Below are positions 18,346-27,226 of a DNA stretch of 37,994 nt, one piece after another. The stretch spans positions 18,799 to 56,792 of the forward strand of contig JAEMRY010000002.1 in the NCBI GenBank assembly GCA_016463105.1, in the 5' to 3' direction. The position numbers and the translations under genes were made by a program. The notes beneath the pieces were generated by a model. That model saw only the letters and a program-made list of their open reading frames with translations, did not search any database and was not told where the DNA came from. Position 1 is the first letter of the stretch; each line of letters starts with the position of its first letter. Origin of the DNA: Ilumatobacteraceae bacterium (lineage in GTDB: Bacteria; Actinomycetota; Acidimicrobiia; Acidimicrobiales; Ilumatobacteraceae).

Positions 18346-19325
18346 TGTCTGAAAAAGTTTTAGAGATTAGAGATTTACGTGTCACATTTGATACGCCGTC
18401 TGGGCCGCTTGAAGCAGTACGCGGAGTCGACCTTGACGTTTCCGCGGGCGAACTTCTCGGTGTGGTGGGCGAATCTGGCTCGGGAAAGTCAGTGAGTTTC
18501 TTAGCGACGATGGGACTCTTGCCGGCCCGAGCGCGGGTTACCGGTTCAGTGTTATTGGCGGGTGAGCAGTTGATTGGCGCTTCAAACAAATATATGCGCT
18601 CTGTGCGCGGACGATTGCTGTCAATGATTTTTCAAGATCCACTTTCAGCGCTAAACCCGGTGCATCGAATCGGCAATCAGATTGCAGAGATGTTGCAGTC
18701 GCATCAAGACTTGAGCAAGCGCGACGCCGAAAAGCGGGCTATCGAACTTTTAGACATCGTCGGTATACCGCAACCGAGTGAGCGAGCGACACAATTTCCT
18801 CATGAATTTTCTGGTGGTATGCGCCAACGCGTTGTAATTGCAATCGCGATCGCAAATAACCCGAAGGTGTTGATTGCTGATGAACCAACGACGGCACTCG
18901 ACGTGACAGTTCAGGCCCAAATTCTTGAAGTGATTGAGCGAGTGCAAGAACGCTTTGGCACAGCTGTTGTGTTGATCACCCACGATCTGGGTGTGATTGC
19001 ACGCGTTGCCGACCGAGTAAATGTTATGTACGCGGGGCGAAACGTTGAACAGGGGACGATCGATAGTTTGTTCGATCACCCGAGCCATCCGTATACACGA
19101 GGCTTACTCGCATCTTTGCCGGGACCAGGCAAGCAACGGTTAAAGCCGATCACTGGGTTTCCGCCGAATATGTTGAACCCACCAAAGGGCTGTGCATTTC
19201 ACACGCGTTGTGAATACGCGGCTGAAATCTGCAAACTTGACTTACCAGAGTTGCAGACATTTGGAGATTTGCAGACTGCATGTGTGCGAGTCAAAGAGTT
19301 ACCAAAGGCTGAGATCAGAGTATGA
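18345..19325 (+). CDS. Peptide-type ABC transporter ATPase 1 (DppD/OppD-like)
   Basis: Cytoplasmic ATPase subunit, about 326 residues. Walker A is GESGSGKS, Q-loop [12 protein letters not shown], signature FSGGMRQRV, Walker [13 protein letters not shown] and switch His LITHDLG. The C-terminal oligopeptide/dipeptide extension has four cysteines spaced as [15 protein letters not shown]...AC. This arrangement can hold an Fe-S cluster in some DppD proteins; whether it does so here is not known. ATG 18345 is preferred because GAGG (18335-18338) is six bases away. The adjoining ATG 18342 is the alternative and would overlap the previous stop. The stop overlaps the next ATG. Confidence 0.95.
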   Translation: MSEKVLEIRDLRVTFDTPSGPLEAVRGVDLDVSAGELLGVVGESGSGKSVSFLATMGLLPARARVTGSVLLAGEQLIGASNKYMRSVRGRLLSMIFQDPLSALNPVHRIGNQIAEMLQSHQDLSKRDAEKRAIELLDIVGIPQPSERATQFPHEFSGGMRQRVVIAIAIANNPKVLIADEPTTALDVTVQAQILEVIERVQERFGTAVVLITHDLGVIARVADRVNVMYAGRNVEQGTIDSLFDHPSHPYTRGLLASLPGPGKQRLKPITGFPPNMLNPPKGCAFHTRCEYAAEICKLDLPELQTFGDLQTACVRVKELPKAEIRV

Positions 19326-20296
19326 GCACTGAACTTCTTAGAGTTACTAATCTCGTAAAGCACTTTGAATTGAGAAACAACAAGAAGTCGGGTGGAAAAA
19401 AACGAATAGTGCAGGCGGTATCAAATGTTTCGTTTACATTAGATAAGGGTCAAACTCTCGGATTAGTTGGTGAATCCGGGTCTGGCAAAACCACGGTCGG
19501 CAGGTGCGTCTTGCGTCTGATAGAACCGACTTCGGGCAAAGTCGAATTTGACAGCCGTGATCTCGGAACTCTCAAGTTCGAAGAGATGCGAGCGATTCGA
19601 CGCAGGATGCAGATCGTATTTCAAGACCCGTTTGCATCACTCGACCCAAAAATGACAGTTGGTGCATCGATAGCAGAACCGCTGAAAGTTCAGAATGTGC
19701 CAGGCGACCACGGCGACAAGGTGATTGAACTTCTTGAACTTGTTGGACTAGCACCTGATCATGCCCAACGATTTCCGCATGAGTTTTCGGGCGGGCAACG
19801 ACAGCGAGTTGGTGTCGCTCGAGCCCTTGCGTTAAATCCAGATTTAATTGTGCTTGACGAACCGGTCTCTGCTCTTGATGTCAGCATTCAGGCAGGAATT
19901 GTGAATCTGTTTGAAGACTTGCAGAAGAAACTTGGAATGTCTTATTTGTTTATTGCTCACGACCTATCTGTGGTGCGACATATCGCAGATCGAGTTGCTG
20001 TTATGTATTTAGGCAAGGTAGTAGAAATTGGCGATCAAGAATCGATTTATGCGCATCCAACTCATCCGTATACAAAGGCGCTGCTATCGGCTGTGCCATT
20101 GCCTGATCCCACGACCGAGCGTTCACGAAATCGCATCATGCTCGAGGGTGATGTGCCTTCACCAATTAATCCGCCAACAGGTTGCCGCTTTCGCACGCGA
20201 TGCTGGAAAGCACAAGATGTTTGCGCACAAGAAGAGCCAGTGCTTTTAATTCGTCAGTCTGGGCAGATGTCTGCCTGCCATTTTCCTGAGTCCTGA
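19322..20296 (+). CDS. Peptide-type ABC transporter ATPase 2 (DppF/OppF-like)
   Basis: Second ATPase of the importer, 324 residues. Walker A is [10 protein letters not shown]-loop [14 protein letters not shown], signature [15 protein letters not shown], Walker [13 protein letters not shown] and switch His [11 protein letters not shown]. The C-terminal extension again has four cysteines ([15 protein letters not shown] and SACHF). The start ATG overlaps the stop of ATPase 1 as ATGA. DppD- and DppF-type subunits normally form the heterodimeric motor of a peptide importer, which fits the two distinct permeases upstream. This is the last gene of the importer; secG follows after 15 bases. Confidence 0.95.
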   Translation: MSTELLRVTNLVKHFELRNNKKSGGKKRIVQAVSNVSFTLDKGQTLGLVGESGSGKTTVGRCVLRLIEPTSGKVEFDSRDLGTLKFEEMRAIRRRMQIVFQDPFASLDPKMTVGASIAEPLKVQNVPGDHGDKVIELLELVGLAPDHAQRFPHEFSGGQRQRVGVARALALNPDLIVLDEPVSALDVSIQAGIVNLFEDLQKKLGMSYLFIAHDLSVVRHIADRVAVMYLGKVVEIGDQESIYAHPTHPYTKALLSAVPLPDPTTERSRNRIMLEGDVPSPINPPTGCRFRTRCWKAQDVCAQEEPVLLIRQSGQMSACHFPES

Positions 20297-20299
20297 AGG

Positions 20300-20305
20300 T
20301 AGAAT
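20300..20305 (+). promoter_or_regulatory. Candidate leaderless -10 for secG
   Basis: TAGAAT lies exactly six bases before the secG GTG, so a transcript starting seven bases downstream of the hexamer would begin at the start codon. No good -35 is visible. The same TANNNT-N6-start arrangement recurs at five other genes in the window. Confidence 0.4.
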
Positions 20306-20311
20306 TCTGAC

Positions 20312-20551
20312 GTGCGAAATTTGATCACCTATGTAACTCTTGTCATCAATGTAATTGCAATGTTGTCAATGATCGTTGGTGTTTTGCTACATAGCGGCCG
20401 TGGTGGCGGATTGTCAGACATGTTCGGTGGCGGTGGGGCATCAGCCTTGGGTTCGGCGGCGGCTGAGCGTAATCTCAATCGAATTACCACAGTTTTTGCG
20501 CTGACCTGGGTGGTTACTGTTATCGCTCTAGGTTTGTTGCTTTCAAATTAA
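20312..20551 (+). CDS. secG: Preprotein translocase subunit SecG
   Basis: Small membrane subunit of the Sec translocon that assists SecYE-dependent export. The 79-residue protein has two predicted membrane helices, at about residues 3-25 and 58-77. They flank the diagnostic Gly-rich cytosolic loop HSGRGGGLSDMFGGG followed by AERNLNRIT. The start is GTG; no close Shine-Dalgarno sequence is seen, though AAGG lies about 12 bases upstream. secG next to a tRNA-Leu gene is an old arrangement, also seen in E. coli. In many Actinobacteria secG directly follows tpiA, so the importer has probably been inserted between them. Confidence 0.95.
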   Translation: MRNLITYVTLVINVIAMLSMIVGVLLHSGRGGGLSDMFGGGGASALGSAAAERNLNRITTVFALTWVVTVIALGLLLSN

Positions 20552-20560
20552 CTAAATTAT

Positions 20561-20588
20561 TTGCTTATAATTAATACAGTCATAAGAT
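20561..20588 (+). promoter_or_regulatory. Candidate promoter for tRNA-Leu
   Basis: TTGCTT (20561-20566) and TAAGAT (20583-20588) are spaced by 16 bases, which would start transcription a few bases before the tRNA. A perfect TATAAT is also present at 20566-20571, with a poor -35 (TTCAAA at 20542-20547). Either could serve. Confidence 0.4.
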
Positions 20589-20602
20589 AAGTTTTAATCC
20601 AC

Positions 20603-20686
20603 GTCGGAGTGGCGAAATTGGCAGACGCACCAGCTTAAGGGGCTGGCGCTCGTAAGGGCGTAGGGGTTCAAGTCCCCTCTTCGACA
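20603..20686 (+). tRNA. tRNA-Leu, anticodon AAG
   Basis: Class II tRNA of 84 bases. The acceptor arms are GTCGGAG (20603-20609) and CTTCGAC (20679-20685), with one G-T pair and discriminator A. The D stem is GCG/CGC, with a long variable arm CGCTC/GGGCG and T arm AGGGG-TTCAAGT-CCCCT. The anticodon stem CCAGC/GCTGG pairs perfectly and encloses the seven-base loop TTAAGGG, so the anticodon is AAG with G37. The 3' CCA is not encoded. The secG-linked bacterial tRNA-Leu is usually GAG; here position 34 is A, which would need conversion to inosine to read CUC. Confidence 0.93.
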
Positions 20687-20717
20687 CAATTAGAGTCTTG
20701 TAAGTGGAAGTTCGTAG

Positions 20718-21974
20718 GTGATCAGTTCTGAAATAGATCGCGTCGAACTGCAGAAACGAACGCTGCGAGTTTTGGTGGCTGGGCAAGTAGTTGCAGCGGC
20801 GGCATTGTCGGCGGCAGTCACAGTTGGTGCGTTTGTAATTCAAGACATTCTTGGTCAAGAAACACCATGGGGTGGCATCTCGAGTGCAACATTCACAATG
20901 GGATCGGCGTTTATGTCGCAGGTGCTGGCACGCAAAATGAGTCGTAAAGGTCGTCGTGTTGGTTTGCAATACGGTTATTCACTGGCGATTGTGGGTGGAT
21001 TGCTTGCCGGTTATGCGGTGAATCGAAGTTCTTTACCGCTTTTCATCTTGGGATTATTTCTCTATGGCTCTGGGCAAGCATCAAATTTGCTTTCACGCTA
21101 TGCAGCGATGGATCTTGCAGCCCCAGACCAACGCAGTCAGGCAATGAGTTATATTTTGTTTGGTTCAACGTTTGGTGCTGTGTTTGGTCCGGTTTTAATT
21201 CAGCCCGCAGAAAAATTTGGTGAAGAGATCTTCGGATGGTCGACGTATACAGGCCCTTGGATCGCGTCAGCATTTTTCTTTGCGTTCGCACTTCTAAATG
21301 TTGCGATTCGCTTGCGCCCAGACCCTTTAGAGGTCAGCGGTGGGCTCATCTCGCAACAGGGCGTTGGTGTCGTGACACCAAACTTAGGAGTAGCGTTTCG
21401 AACAATTTTCGGTATTAAAAATGCTCGAGTCGCTCTGACTGCGATGGTGATTTCGCAAGTCACGATGGTCGCGGTGATGACGATGACTCCAGTGCACTTA
21501 AAATTGCATGGTCATGAAGATGTGAGTCCGTATGTGATTTCACTGCACATTGCGGGCATGTACGCCTTTAGTCCTTTAGTTGGCAAGTTTGCAGATCGTC
21601 GCGGCAAGTTGTTATCGATTGTCGTGGGAGGTGTGCTGTTGTTGGCTGCGACAGTGATGGCCGCACTTGCGGGCGAAGCGGCAACTTTGCTGTGGCCGTC
21701 GCTGTGGTTGCTTGGCATCGGCTGGAATTTCGGTTTGATCGGTGGATCAAGTCTGTTGGTCGAGTCTGTGCCAGAAAAAACACGAGTCACGGTTCAGGGT
21801 GCTGCAGATTTGACGATGAGTTTTTGTGGTGGACTTGCAGGCTTCTCAAGTGGATTTATTCGAAAAGCCTTTGGATTTCATATGCTGAGCAATCTTGGCA
21901 CTGTGTTGGCGCTAATTTTGGTGGTTGTTGCAATAAGACATCTCTATCCATTAAAGCGTGCAACGCTAATCTAG
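20718..21974 (+). CDS. Major facilitator superfamily transporter
   Basis: Integral membrane transporter of 418 residues with about 12 hydrophobic helices. The loop between helices 2 and 3 reads RKMSRKGRRVGLQYGY. The equivalent loop in the second half reads GKFADRRGKLLSIVVGG, the MFS motif A (G-x3-D-R-x-G-R/K) duplicated as usual in this superfamily. A cytosolic stretch lies near the middle, around residues 205-235. The start is GTG with GGAAG seven bases upstream (20706-20710). It follows the tRNA by 31 bases and is followed by the oxidase gene after four bases. The substrate is not predictable; drug/proton antiport is one possibility, without specific support. Confidence 0.88.
   Translation: MISSEIDRVELQKRTLRVLVAGQVVAAAALSAAVTVGAFVIQDILGQETPWGGISSATFTMGSAFMSQVLARKMSRKGRRVGLQYGYSLAIVGGLLAGYAVNRSSLPLFILGLFLYGSGQASNLLSRYAAMDLAAPDQRSQAMSYILFGSTFGAVFGPVLIQPAEKFGEEIFGWSTYTGPWIASAFFFAFALLNVAIRLRPDPLEVSGGLISQQGVGVVTPNLGVAFRTIFGIKNARVALTAMVISQVTMVAVMTMTPVHLKLHGHEDVSPYVISLHIAGMYAFSPLVGKFADRRGKLLSIVVGGVLLLAATVMAALAGEAATLLWPSLWLLGIGWNFGLIGGSSLLVESVPEKTRVTVQGAADLTMSFCGGLAGFSSGFIRKAFGFHMLSNLGTVLALILVVVAIRHLYPLKRATLI
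21967..21972 (+). promoter_or_regulatory. Candidate leaderless -10 for the aldonolactone oxidase gene
   Basis: TAATCT, overlapping the end of the transporter gene, lies exactly six bases before the GTG start at 21979. It fits the TANNNT-N6-start pattern. No convincing -35 is seen, and read-through from upstream is also likely. Confidence 0.3.
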
Positions 21975-21978
21975 ATAG

Positions 21979-23292
21979 GTGACTGCAACAGACAGCCGTA
22001 CAACCCGATGGTCAAACTGGGCTGGCAATCAAAAGACTGAACTAGTTGGCCTAAGTCTGCCACGAACCGAAATTGAATTACAACAAATTGTTCAGCATGC
22101 TTTCAAAAATAGCCAGCGTGTCAAGGCCGTTGGCGCTGGGCATAGTTTCACAGGTATCGCGCTAGCCGAACAACAACTTATTGATTTAACAAATTATTCA
22201 GAGATTGTCGAGATTGATTCGCAAAGATGTTTGGTGACCGTGCAAGCCGGAATGCAGTTATCAGTATTAAATATATTTTTGCATCAGCATGGTCTTGCGA
22301 TGCCCAACTTGGGAGATATTTCGTATCAGACGATTGCCGGTGCGATCTCAACTTCAACTCATGGTACGGGTGCTCAACTCACAGGGCTAGCAGGACAAGT
22401 TGAGAGTTTGCGAATTATTTTGGCAGACGGATCAATAGTTGATTGTTCGGCGACTGCTAATCGCGAACTGTTTGATTGCGCTCGTGTCGGGTTAGGTGCA
22501 GTCGGTCTGTTGAGTACGGTTACTTTAAAAGTCGTGCCAGCATTTACGCTCGCCGTAATTGAGCAACCAATGAGAGTCGATGAGTTGCTGGCGAACCTTG
22601 ACACTCATGTTGCAAGCAACGACCACTTTGAGTTTTTTTGGGTGCCACACACAGGTTGGGCGTTGACAAAGCGCAATAATCGCACGACTGAGCCCGCAAA
22701 ACCGATGGGGAAGATGTCACACTGGTATGCCAAAACACTGATGGAGAACTATGCGTTTGGTGCAGTTTGCATGCTCGGTCGTGCGAAACCTTCGCTAATC
22801 CCCAAACTGGCTAAGGCATTGCCAGCATCTGGCCGAAACGAGTATTCAGATTCAAGTTTCAAAATTTTTGCCAGCAAACGAATCGTCAAATTTTACGAAA
22901 TGGAGTATGCAATACCACGCGATGCATGTGCCGAAGCGCTCAATCGTGTCCGTAGAATGATTGGAGATAGTGGGTTCTTCCTGAATTTTCCTGTTGAGGT
23001 TCGCTTTACAGCCCCAGATGAGATTCCGCTAAGTACAGCGAGTAATCGAGAATCTGCGTATATCGCAGTTCATATATATAAAGGAATGGACTATGTTCCG
23101 TATTTTAAAGAAGTTGAATCAATCATGAACTCATATCAAGGCCGCCCGCATTGGGGCAAATTGCATTTTCAAAATGCAGAGACTCTTGCCCCGCGATATC
23201 CAAAGTGGGATCTATTTCAATCAGTTCGTAATCAAGTTGACCCCAAGCGTGTCTTTTCGAATGCTTATTTAGAGACAGTGTTGGGTAAATAG
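21979..23292 (+). CDS. FAD-linked aldonolactone oxidase/dehydrogenase (L-gulono- or D-arabinono-1,4-lactone type)
   Basis: Flavoenzyme of the VAO family, 437 residues. It oxidises sugar lactones such as L-gulono-1,4-lactone. The FAD-binding domain has VKAVGAGHSFTGIALAEQQL, where the His of GAGHS is the usual covalent FAD attachment site, then ISTSTHGTG and GLGAVGLLSTVTLKVVP. The C-terminal ALO domain ends with the hallmark HWGKLHF and VDPKRVFSNAYLE. Mycobacterial gulonolactone dehydrogenase has the same layout. The start is GTG, four bases after the MFS stop. The physiological substrate is uncertain; actinobacterial members are not clearly tied to vitamin C synthesis. Confidence 0.92.
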   Translation: MTATDSRTTRWSNWAGNQKTELVGLSLPRTEIELQQIVQHAFKNSQRVKAVGAGHSFTGIALAEQQLIDLTNYSEIVEIDSQRCLVTVQAGMQLSVLNIFLHQHGLAMPNLGDISYQTIAGAISTSTHGTGAQLTGLAGQVESLRIILADGSIVDCSATANRELFDCARVGLGAVGLLSTVTLKVVPAFTLAVIEQPMRVDELLANLDTHVASNDHFEFFWVPHTGWALTKRNNRTTEPAKPMGKMSHWYAKTLMENYAFGAVCMLGRAKPSLIPKLAKALPASGRNEYSDSSFKIFASKRIVKFYEMEYAIPRDACAEALNRVRRMIGDSGFFLNFPVEVRFTAPDEIPLSTASNRESAYIAVHIYKGMDYVPYFKEVESIMNSYQGRPHWGKLHFQNAETLAPRYPKWDLFQSVRNQVDPKRVFSNAYLETVLGK

Positions 23293-23294
23293 TT

Positions 23295-24467
23295 ATGAAA
23301 AGTTTTATAGAGTTGGGCGTACCAGCAAAGTTCGCCGAGAAATTAACAGCACGTGGAATCACAACGCCATTTGAAATTCAAGCAGCAGCGTTGCCTGATG
23401 GTTTAGCCGGTCATGATGTGTGCGGTAAAGCACCTACGGGTTCGGGTAAGACAATTGCATTTGGTCTCGTGTTGGCGGTTCGATTGCAAAAGTCAAAACC
23501 TGGTCAACCAGGCGGATTAGTTTTAGTGCCAACTCGCGAATTAGCGATTCAGGTTGCCAAAGAGATTGGTCTGCTCTGCGAAGGAACAGATCTTCGTGTG
23601 GCTTCGGTTTATGGTGGTGCGGGTTACGGCCCTCAAGTAAAAGCAGTTCGCGGTGCAAGCATAATTGTTGCCACTCCTGGACGTCTTGAAGACTTGTTAG
23701 AGCGTCGTGACATGTCATTGTCGGCAGTGACGATTGCCGTGCTCGACGAAGCAGACCGTATGTCTGACATGGGATTCTTGCCAGCAGTGCGTCGTTTGCT
23801 TCGCGCGTTACCAAAGCAGCGTCAAGTGATGTTATTTTCGGCGACCCTGGATGGCGACATTTCGCAGGTTGTTAAAGAGTTTCAGCACGAGCCAAAACGA
23901 CACGAGTCACACTCTGACGCAGACGAACCAGACATCGAACATAAGTTCTGGATGGTAAGTCGCAACGACCGAGTCGAGACGATTGCTCAGTTGGTGAATC
24001 ATTACGAACGAATTATTTTGTTCTGTCGCACCAAGCACGGCTGTGATCGACTTGCCAAGCAACTTGATAATGCAGGGGTTCGTTCGTCGATCATTCACGG
24101 CAATAAGAGTCAGGCACAAAGAGAGCGATCGCTAGAAGAATTTCGACGTGGTCGATCTAATGCGCTAGTTGCCACTGATGTTGCCGCCCGCGGAATTCAC
24201 ATCGATGATGTGCCTTGTGTTGTGCACTTCGATCCACCTGCTGACCACAAGGACTACATTCATCGTTCTGGTCGTACGGGTCGTGCTGGTTCTAAGGGCG
24301 TTGTTATCTCGCTAGTTGAGTCATCGCAGAAGCGAACAGTTAATAAACTTGCCCGCGATGCAGGTGTCGAGGCTGACTTTGTTGAGCCAGATTTTGAACC
24401 AGCAGATCCAGATCAACTCGAAGCACGTCCAGGTGCGCTCGGCGGAGTTCTACTCGCCGTTAAATAA
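23295..24467 (+). CDS. DEAD-box RNA helicase
   Basis: ATP-dependent RNA helicase of 390 residues. The motifs run in order: Q motif (FIELGVPAKF...TPFEIQ), I APTGSGKT, Ia PTRELA, GG, Ib ATPGR, II DEAD, III SAT, IV LFCRTKHG, V ATDVAARGIHIDD and VI HRSGRTGRAG. There is almost no C-terminal extension, so it is a compact core enzyme. By analogy with RhlE/CshA-type proteins it may act in ribosome assembly or RNA decay. The start is ATG two bases after the previous stop. Its stop codon abuts the stop codon of the opposing molybdenum hydroxylase gene with no intervening base. Confidence 0.96.
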   Translation: MKSFIELGVPAKFAEKLTARGITTPFEIQAAALPDGLAGHDVCGKAPTGSGKTIAFGLVLAVRLQKSKPGQPGGLVLVPTRELAIQVAKEIGLLCEGTDLRVASVYGGAGYGPQVKAVRGASIIVATPGRLEDLLERRDMSLSAVTIAVLDEADRMSDMGFLPAVRRLLRALPKQRQVMLFSATLDGDISQVVKEFQHEPKRHESHSDADEPDIEHKFWMVSRNDRVETIAQLVNHYERIILFCRTKHGCDRLAKQLDNAGVRSSIIHGNKSQAQRERSLEEFRRGRSNALVATDVAARGIHIDDVPCVVHFDPPADHKDYIHRSGRTGRAGSKGVVISLVESSQKRTVNKLARDAGVEADFVEPDFEPADPDQLEARPGALGGVLLAVK

Positions 24468-26738
24468 TCAGAGACAAATATCTTGTGGGCGAATTGGCAC
24501 GCGAGGTAAGTCACGACCAGTGGCATTACGAATTGCCGCGGCTATGGCCGGAGTAACAGAGATGCATGGTGGTTCGCCGATTCCTTTTGCACCGAGAGGT
24601 GCTTGAGGTTCTGGTTCTTCGATCATCACTGCAATTACTTGTGGAGCATCAAGCGCTGTGGGCAATAAATAATCAGTAAAACTTGGATTTCGCATTTTGC
24701 CGTTATCTAAAACAATTTCTTCCATCACTGCCAGACCCAAACCCTGTGCAATGCCACCTTCAATTTGTCCGAGTGCAGCAATTGGATTTAATACACGTCC
24801 GACGTCTTGGGCTGTTGCGATTTGAATAACTTTGACCAACCCAAGTTCAACATCAACATCTACAACTGCTCGATGAGCAACAAATGCGAAGGCAACGTGG
24901 CAGTTGCCTTGGCCGTTTTCGTCGAGTTCTTCGGTTGGGCGGTGATGATGCTCGAAGGTTTCGTCAATAAAGACTCCGGTTGAAGCTTCGATAACGCTGA
25001 TACGAAAATCACCGAGCATGTCGACGACATCTGTGTCTTCAATTACAAGTCGCAATGGGTCAATGTTGTGTTTCGTACCGACGTGTTCAAAAAGTCTCTG
25101 GCGCACGAGTCTGCAAGCACCGTCTACGGCTCCACCACTCATCCAAGTTTGACGTGATGCCGATGTGCTGCCGGCTGATCCGATTCGTGTGTCAACTGGG
25201 TCGATGATCACTTCGTCCACGCCCAGAACTGACCGTGCGATCTGTGGGGCGAGAACTACAAAACCTTGACCGACTTCAACTGTGGCGAACTTTAAGTTCA
25301 CGACGCCGTTTTGTAATTGACATCGTGCAGTCGCGAAGTCGTCAAAAGATTCGCTATACATTAGGTTTTTGATCGAAACACCCCAGCCGACTCCGCGAAC
25401 GATGTTGTGCGGTAGGGATGTCAGGCCAGAGCCACCAACTATTTCGAGAGCATTTGCGTTTCGCGCAAGGGGAGCAGGCATTTCAATTGCATCAGTCTCA
25501 CGAATGCATCGCTCAACTGGTGCAACACTTTCAACAACTTGACCCGTGATCAATTTGTCACCGGTAACCATTGCATTAATTAGTCGAATCTCAACTGGTG
25601 AAAGCCCGCAAGCCACTGCCAATTTGTCCATTTGGCTTTCGTGTGCATAGCAAGCCTGAACGACACCAAAGCCTCGCATCGCACCACAAGGTGGATTATT
25701 CGTGCGGACTGCGTAGCCGTCCACTGTTGCATTGAGACATTTATATGGACCTTGAATGTGCGTAACGCCATTAATTAGAACTGCTGCTGATGTGGATGCA
25801 TATGCGCCACCGTCAAACACCATTCTTGATTCGATTCGCTGAATTACTCCGGTGCGAGTGGCATGGTGACGTATCCAAATTTTTGCTGGGTGACGATGCA
25901 CGTGGCCATAAAACGATTCTTCACGACCGTATTGCATCTTGATTGGTCGCGATGTTCGCAATGCAAGCAATGCACAGTGAACTTGCAAACTTATATCTTC
26001 ACGAGCACCGAATGCGCCACCGACGCCACCAAGAGTTATTCGAATTTTCTCAAGTGGCAAATCAAGACAGGCAGCAATTTGTTTTTGATCTTCGTGTAGC
26101 CACTGAGTAGCGACAAACATTTCAACTCCGGCACCGCCACTATCTGGAATCGCGAGTGCTGCTTCGAGCCCAAGAAAAGCCTGGTCTTGCATTCCCATTT
26201 CGTAAGTGGCTTCGACAATGATTTCACCTTGAAGATTTTGATCACCAGTGATAATTCGTTGGTGACGAAACAGGTTTCCATCAGGGTGTATTTGAGTTGT
26301 AGATGGCAACATCGCCAACTCTGCATCAGTTATAGGGGTTAAAACTTCATAGTTGACTTTGATCGCTGCGAGTGCCCGGCGACAAGTTTCAGGATGATCA
26401 GCAGCAACGGCAGCGACAGGCTCACCGACGTATCGAACTATCTCGCTGGCAAAAACTGGCTGATCGCTAGAGATTAAACCATATGTTTTTTTGCCCGGTA
26501 CGTCTTGGGCCGTGATAATTGCTTCAACCCCATCAATTTTGTAGGCGGCCGAGAGATCGATACTGATTATTCGTGCAAACGGGTGCGGGCTGCGCAATGT
26601 CGCACCCCACAACATATGTTCGGCATGCAGATCAGAAGAGAACTCAAATTTGCCTGAAACTTTTGCGGCTCCGTCAGGACGCAATGCCGATGCACCAAGA
26701 ACATCGCGATGAATGGATGTTTTAGTTGCGTTGCTCAT
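24468..26738 (-). CDS. Xanthine-dehydrogenase-type molybdenum hydroxylase, large (Mo) subunit
   Basis: The 756-residue catalytic subunit of a three-part molybdenum hydroxylase resembles XdhD/PucD-type subunits. The N-terminal hammerhead domain begins RPDGAAKVSGKFEFSSDLHA. The Mo-cofactor domains show GGVGGAFGAREDI, where most relatives have Lys in place of Arg in the GGKE motif, and GAMRGFG, whose Arg corresponds to a substrate-binding Arg of xanthine oxidase. The general-base Glu is in GAKGIGEPP. The start ATG overlaps the stop of the 2Fe-2S gene as ATGA. It is the last gene of the eight-gene operon. The substrate is unproven: xanthine or another N-heterocycle or aldehyde is possible. Confidence 0.93.
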   Translation of the reverse strand: MSNATKTSIHRDVLGASALRPDGAAKVSGKFEFSSDLHAEHMLWGATLRSPHPFARIISIDLSAAYKIDGVEAIITAQDVPGKKTYGLISSDQPVFASEIVRYVGEPVAAVAADHPETCRRALAAIKVNYEVLTPITDAELAMLPSTTQIHPDGNLFRHQRIITGDQNLQGEIIVEATYEMGMQDQAFLGLEAALAIPDSGGAGVEMFVATQWLHEDQKQIAACLDLPLEKIRITLGGVGGAFGAREDISLQVHCALLALRTSRPIKMQYGREESFYGHVHRHPAKIWIRHHATRTGVIQRIESRMVFDGGAYASTSAAVLINGVTHIQGPYKCLNATVDGYAVRTNNPPCGAMRGFGVVQACYAHESQMDKLAVACGLSPVEIRLINAMVTGDKLITGQVVESVAPVERCIRETDAIEMPAPLARNANALEIVGGSGLTSLPHNIVRGVGWGVSIKNLMYSESFDDFATARCQLQNGVVNLKFATVEVGQGFVVLAPQIARSVLGVDEVIIDPVDTRIGSAGSTSASRQTWMSGGAVDGACRLVRQRLFEHVGTKHNIDPLRLVIEDTDVVDMLGDFRISVIEASTGVFIDETFEHHHRPTEELDENGQGNCHVAFAFVAHRAVVDVDVELGLVKVIQIATAQDVGRVLNPIAALGQIEGGIAQGLGLAVMEEIVLDNGKMRNPSFTDYLLPTALDAPQVIAVMIEEPEPQAPLGAKGIGEPPCISVTPAIAAAIRNATGRDLPRVPIRPQDICL

Positions 26739-27226
26739 AAATTAGTTGCTCTGCGGGTAGTGACAGCCGTATTGACTGCCTCAAAGATTCGGCCGTAGCC
26801 AGTGCATCGACAAATATTGCCCGAGATTGCTTCTTTAACTTCGAGTTGAGAAGGGTCAGGATTGTTGTCGAGTAAATGTTCAATTGCGACTATTAGTCCT
26901 GGCGTACAAAACCCACATTGAACACCGCCCTCAGTAATGAATGCATCTTGAACGGCCGTCAATGAATCATCTTGAGTCAAACCTTCGACCGTTGTAATTT
27001 TTGAGTCGATCGCAGTTGCCGCCATCACGAGACAAGAGCAGACGGCCTGACCATCCATAATTACGGTGCAGCTTCCACATTCGCCTTGCTCGCAGGCACC
27101 TTTAGAACCAGGAAGACCCAAACGCTCACGCAATACATAGAGCAAACTTTCACCAACCCATGCGTCCCGAACTTGGCGCTTCTGGCCATTTACATTGAGA
27201 TCGTAAACCTCTGAGTTTGCGCTCAT
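26735..27226 (-). CDS. Molybdenum hydroxylase 2Fe-2S subunit
   Basis: Small iron-sulfur subunit (163 residues) that passes electrons from the Mo site to FAD. The ferredoxin-like N-domain holds the first cluster with CEQGECGSC plus a later Cys in AVCSC. The helical C-domain holds the second cluster with CGFCTPG and NICRCTGYG. These are the two complete clusters expected for the XdhC/PucE/CoxS family. The start ATG overlaps the FAD-subunit stop (ATGA), and its own stop overlaps the Mo-subunit start, so the stoichiometric subunits are translationally coupled. Confidence 0.95.
   Translation of the reverse strand: MSANSEVYDLNVNGQKRQVRDAWVGESLLYVLRERLGLPGSKGACEQGECGSCTVIMDGQAVCSCLVMAATAIDSKITTVEGLTQDDSLTAVQDAFITEGGVQCGFCTPGLIVAIEHLLDNNPDPSQLEVKEAISGNICRCTGYGRIFEAVNTAVTTRRATNL

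Noticed and set aside
20603..20686. Reading the tRNA as tRNA-Leu with anticodon TAA
   Set aside because: Shifting the loop by one base destroys the anticodon stem (ACCAG against GGCTG does not pair), while CCAGC/GCTGG pairs fully with AAG in the loop.
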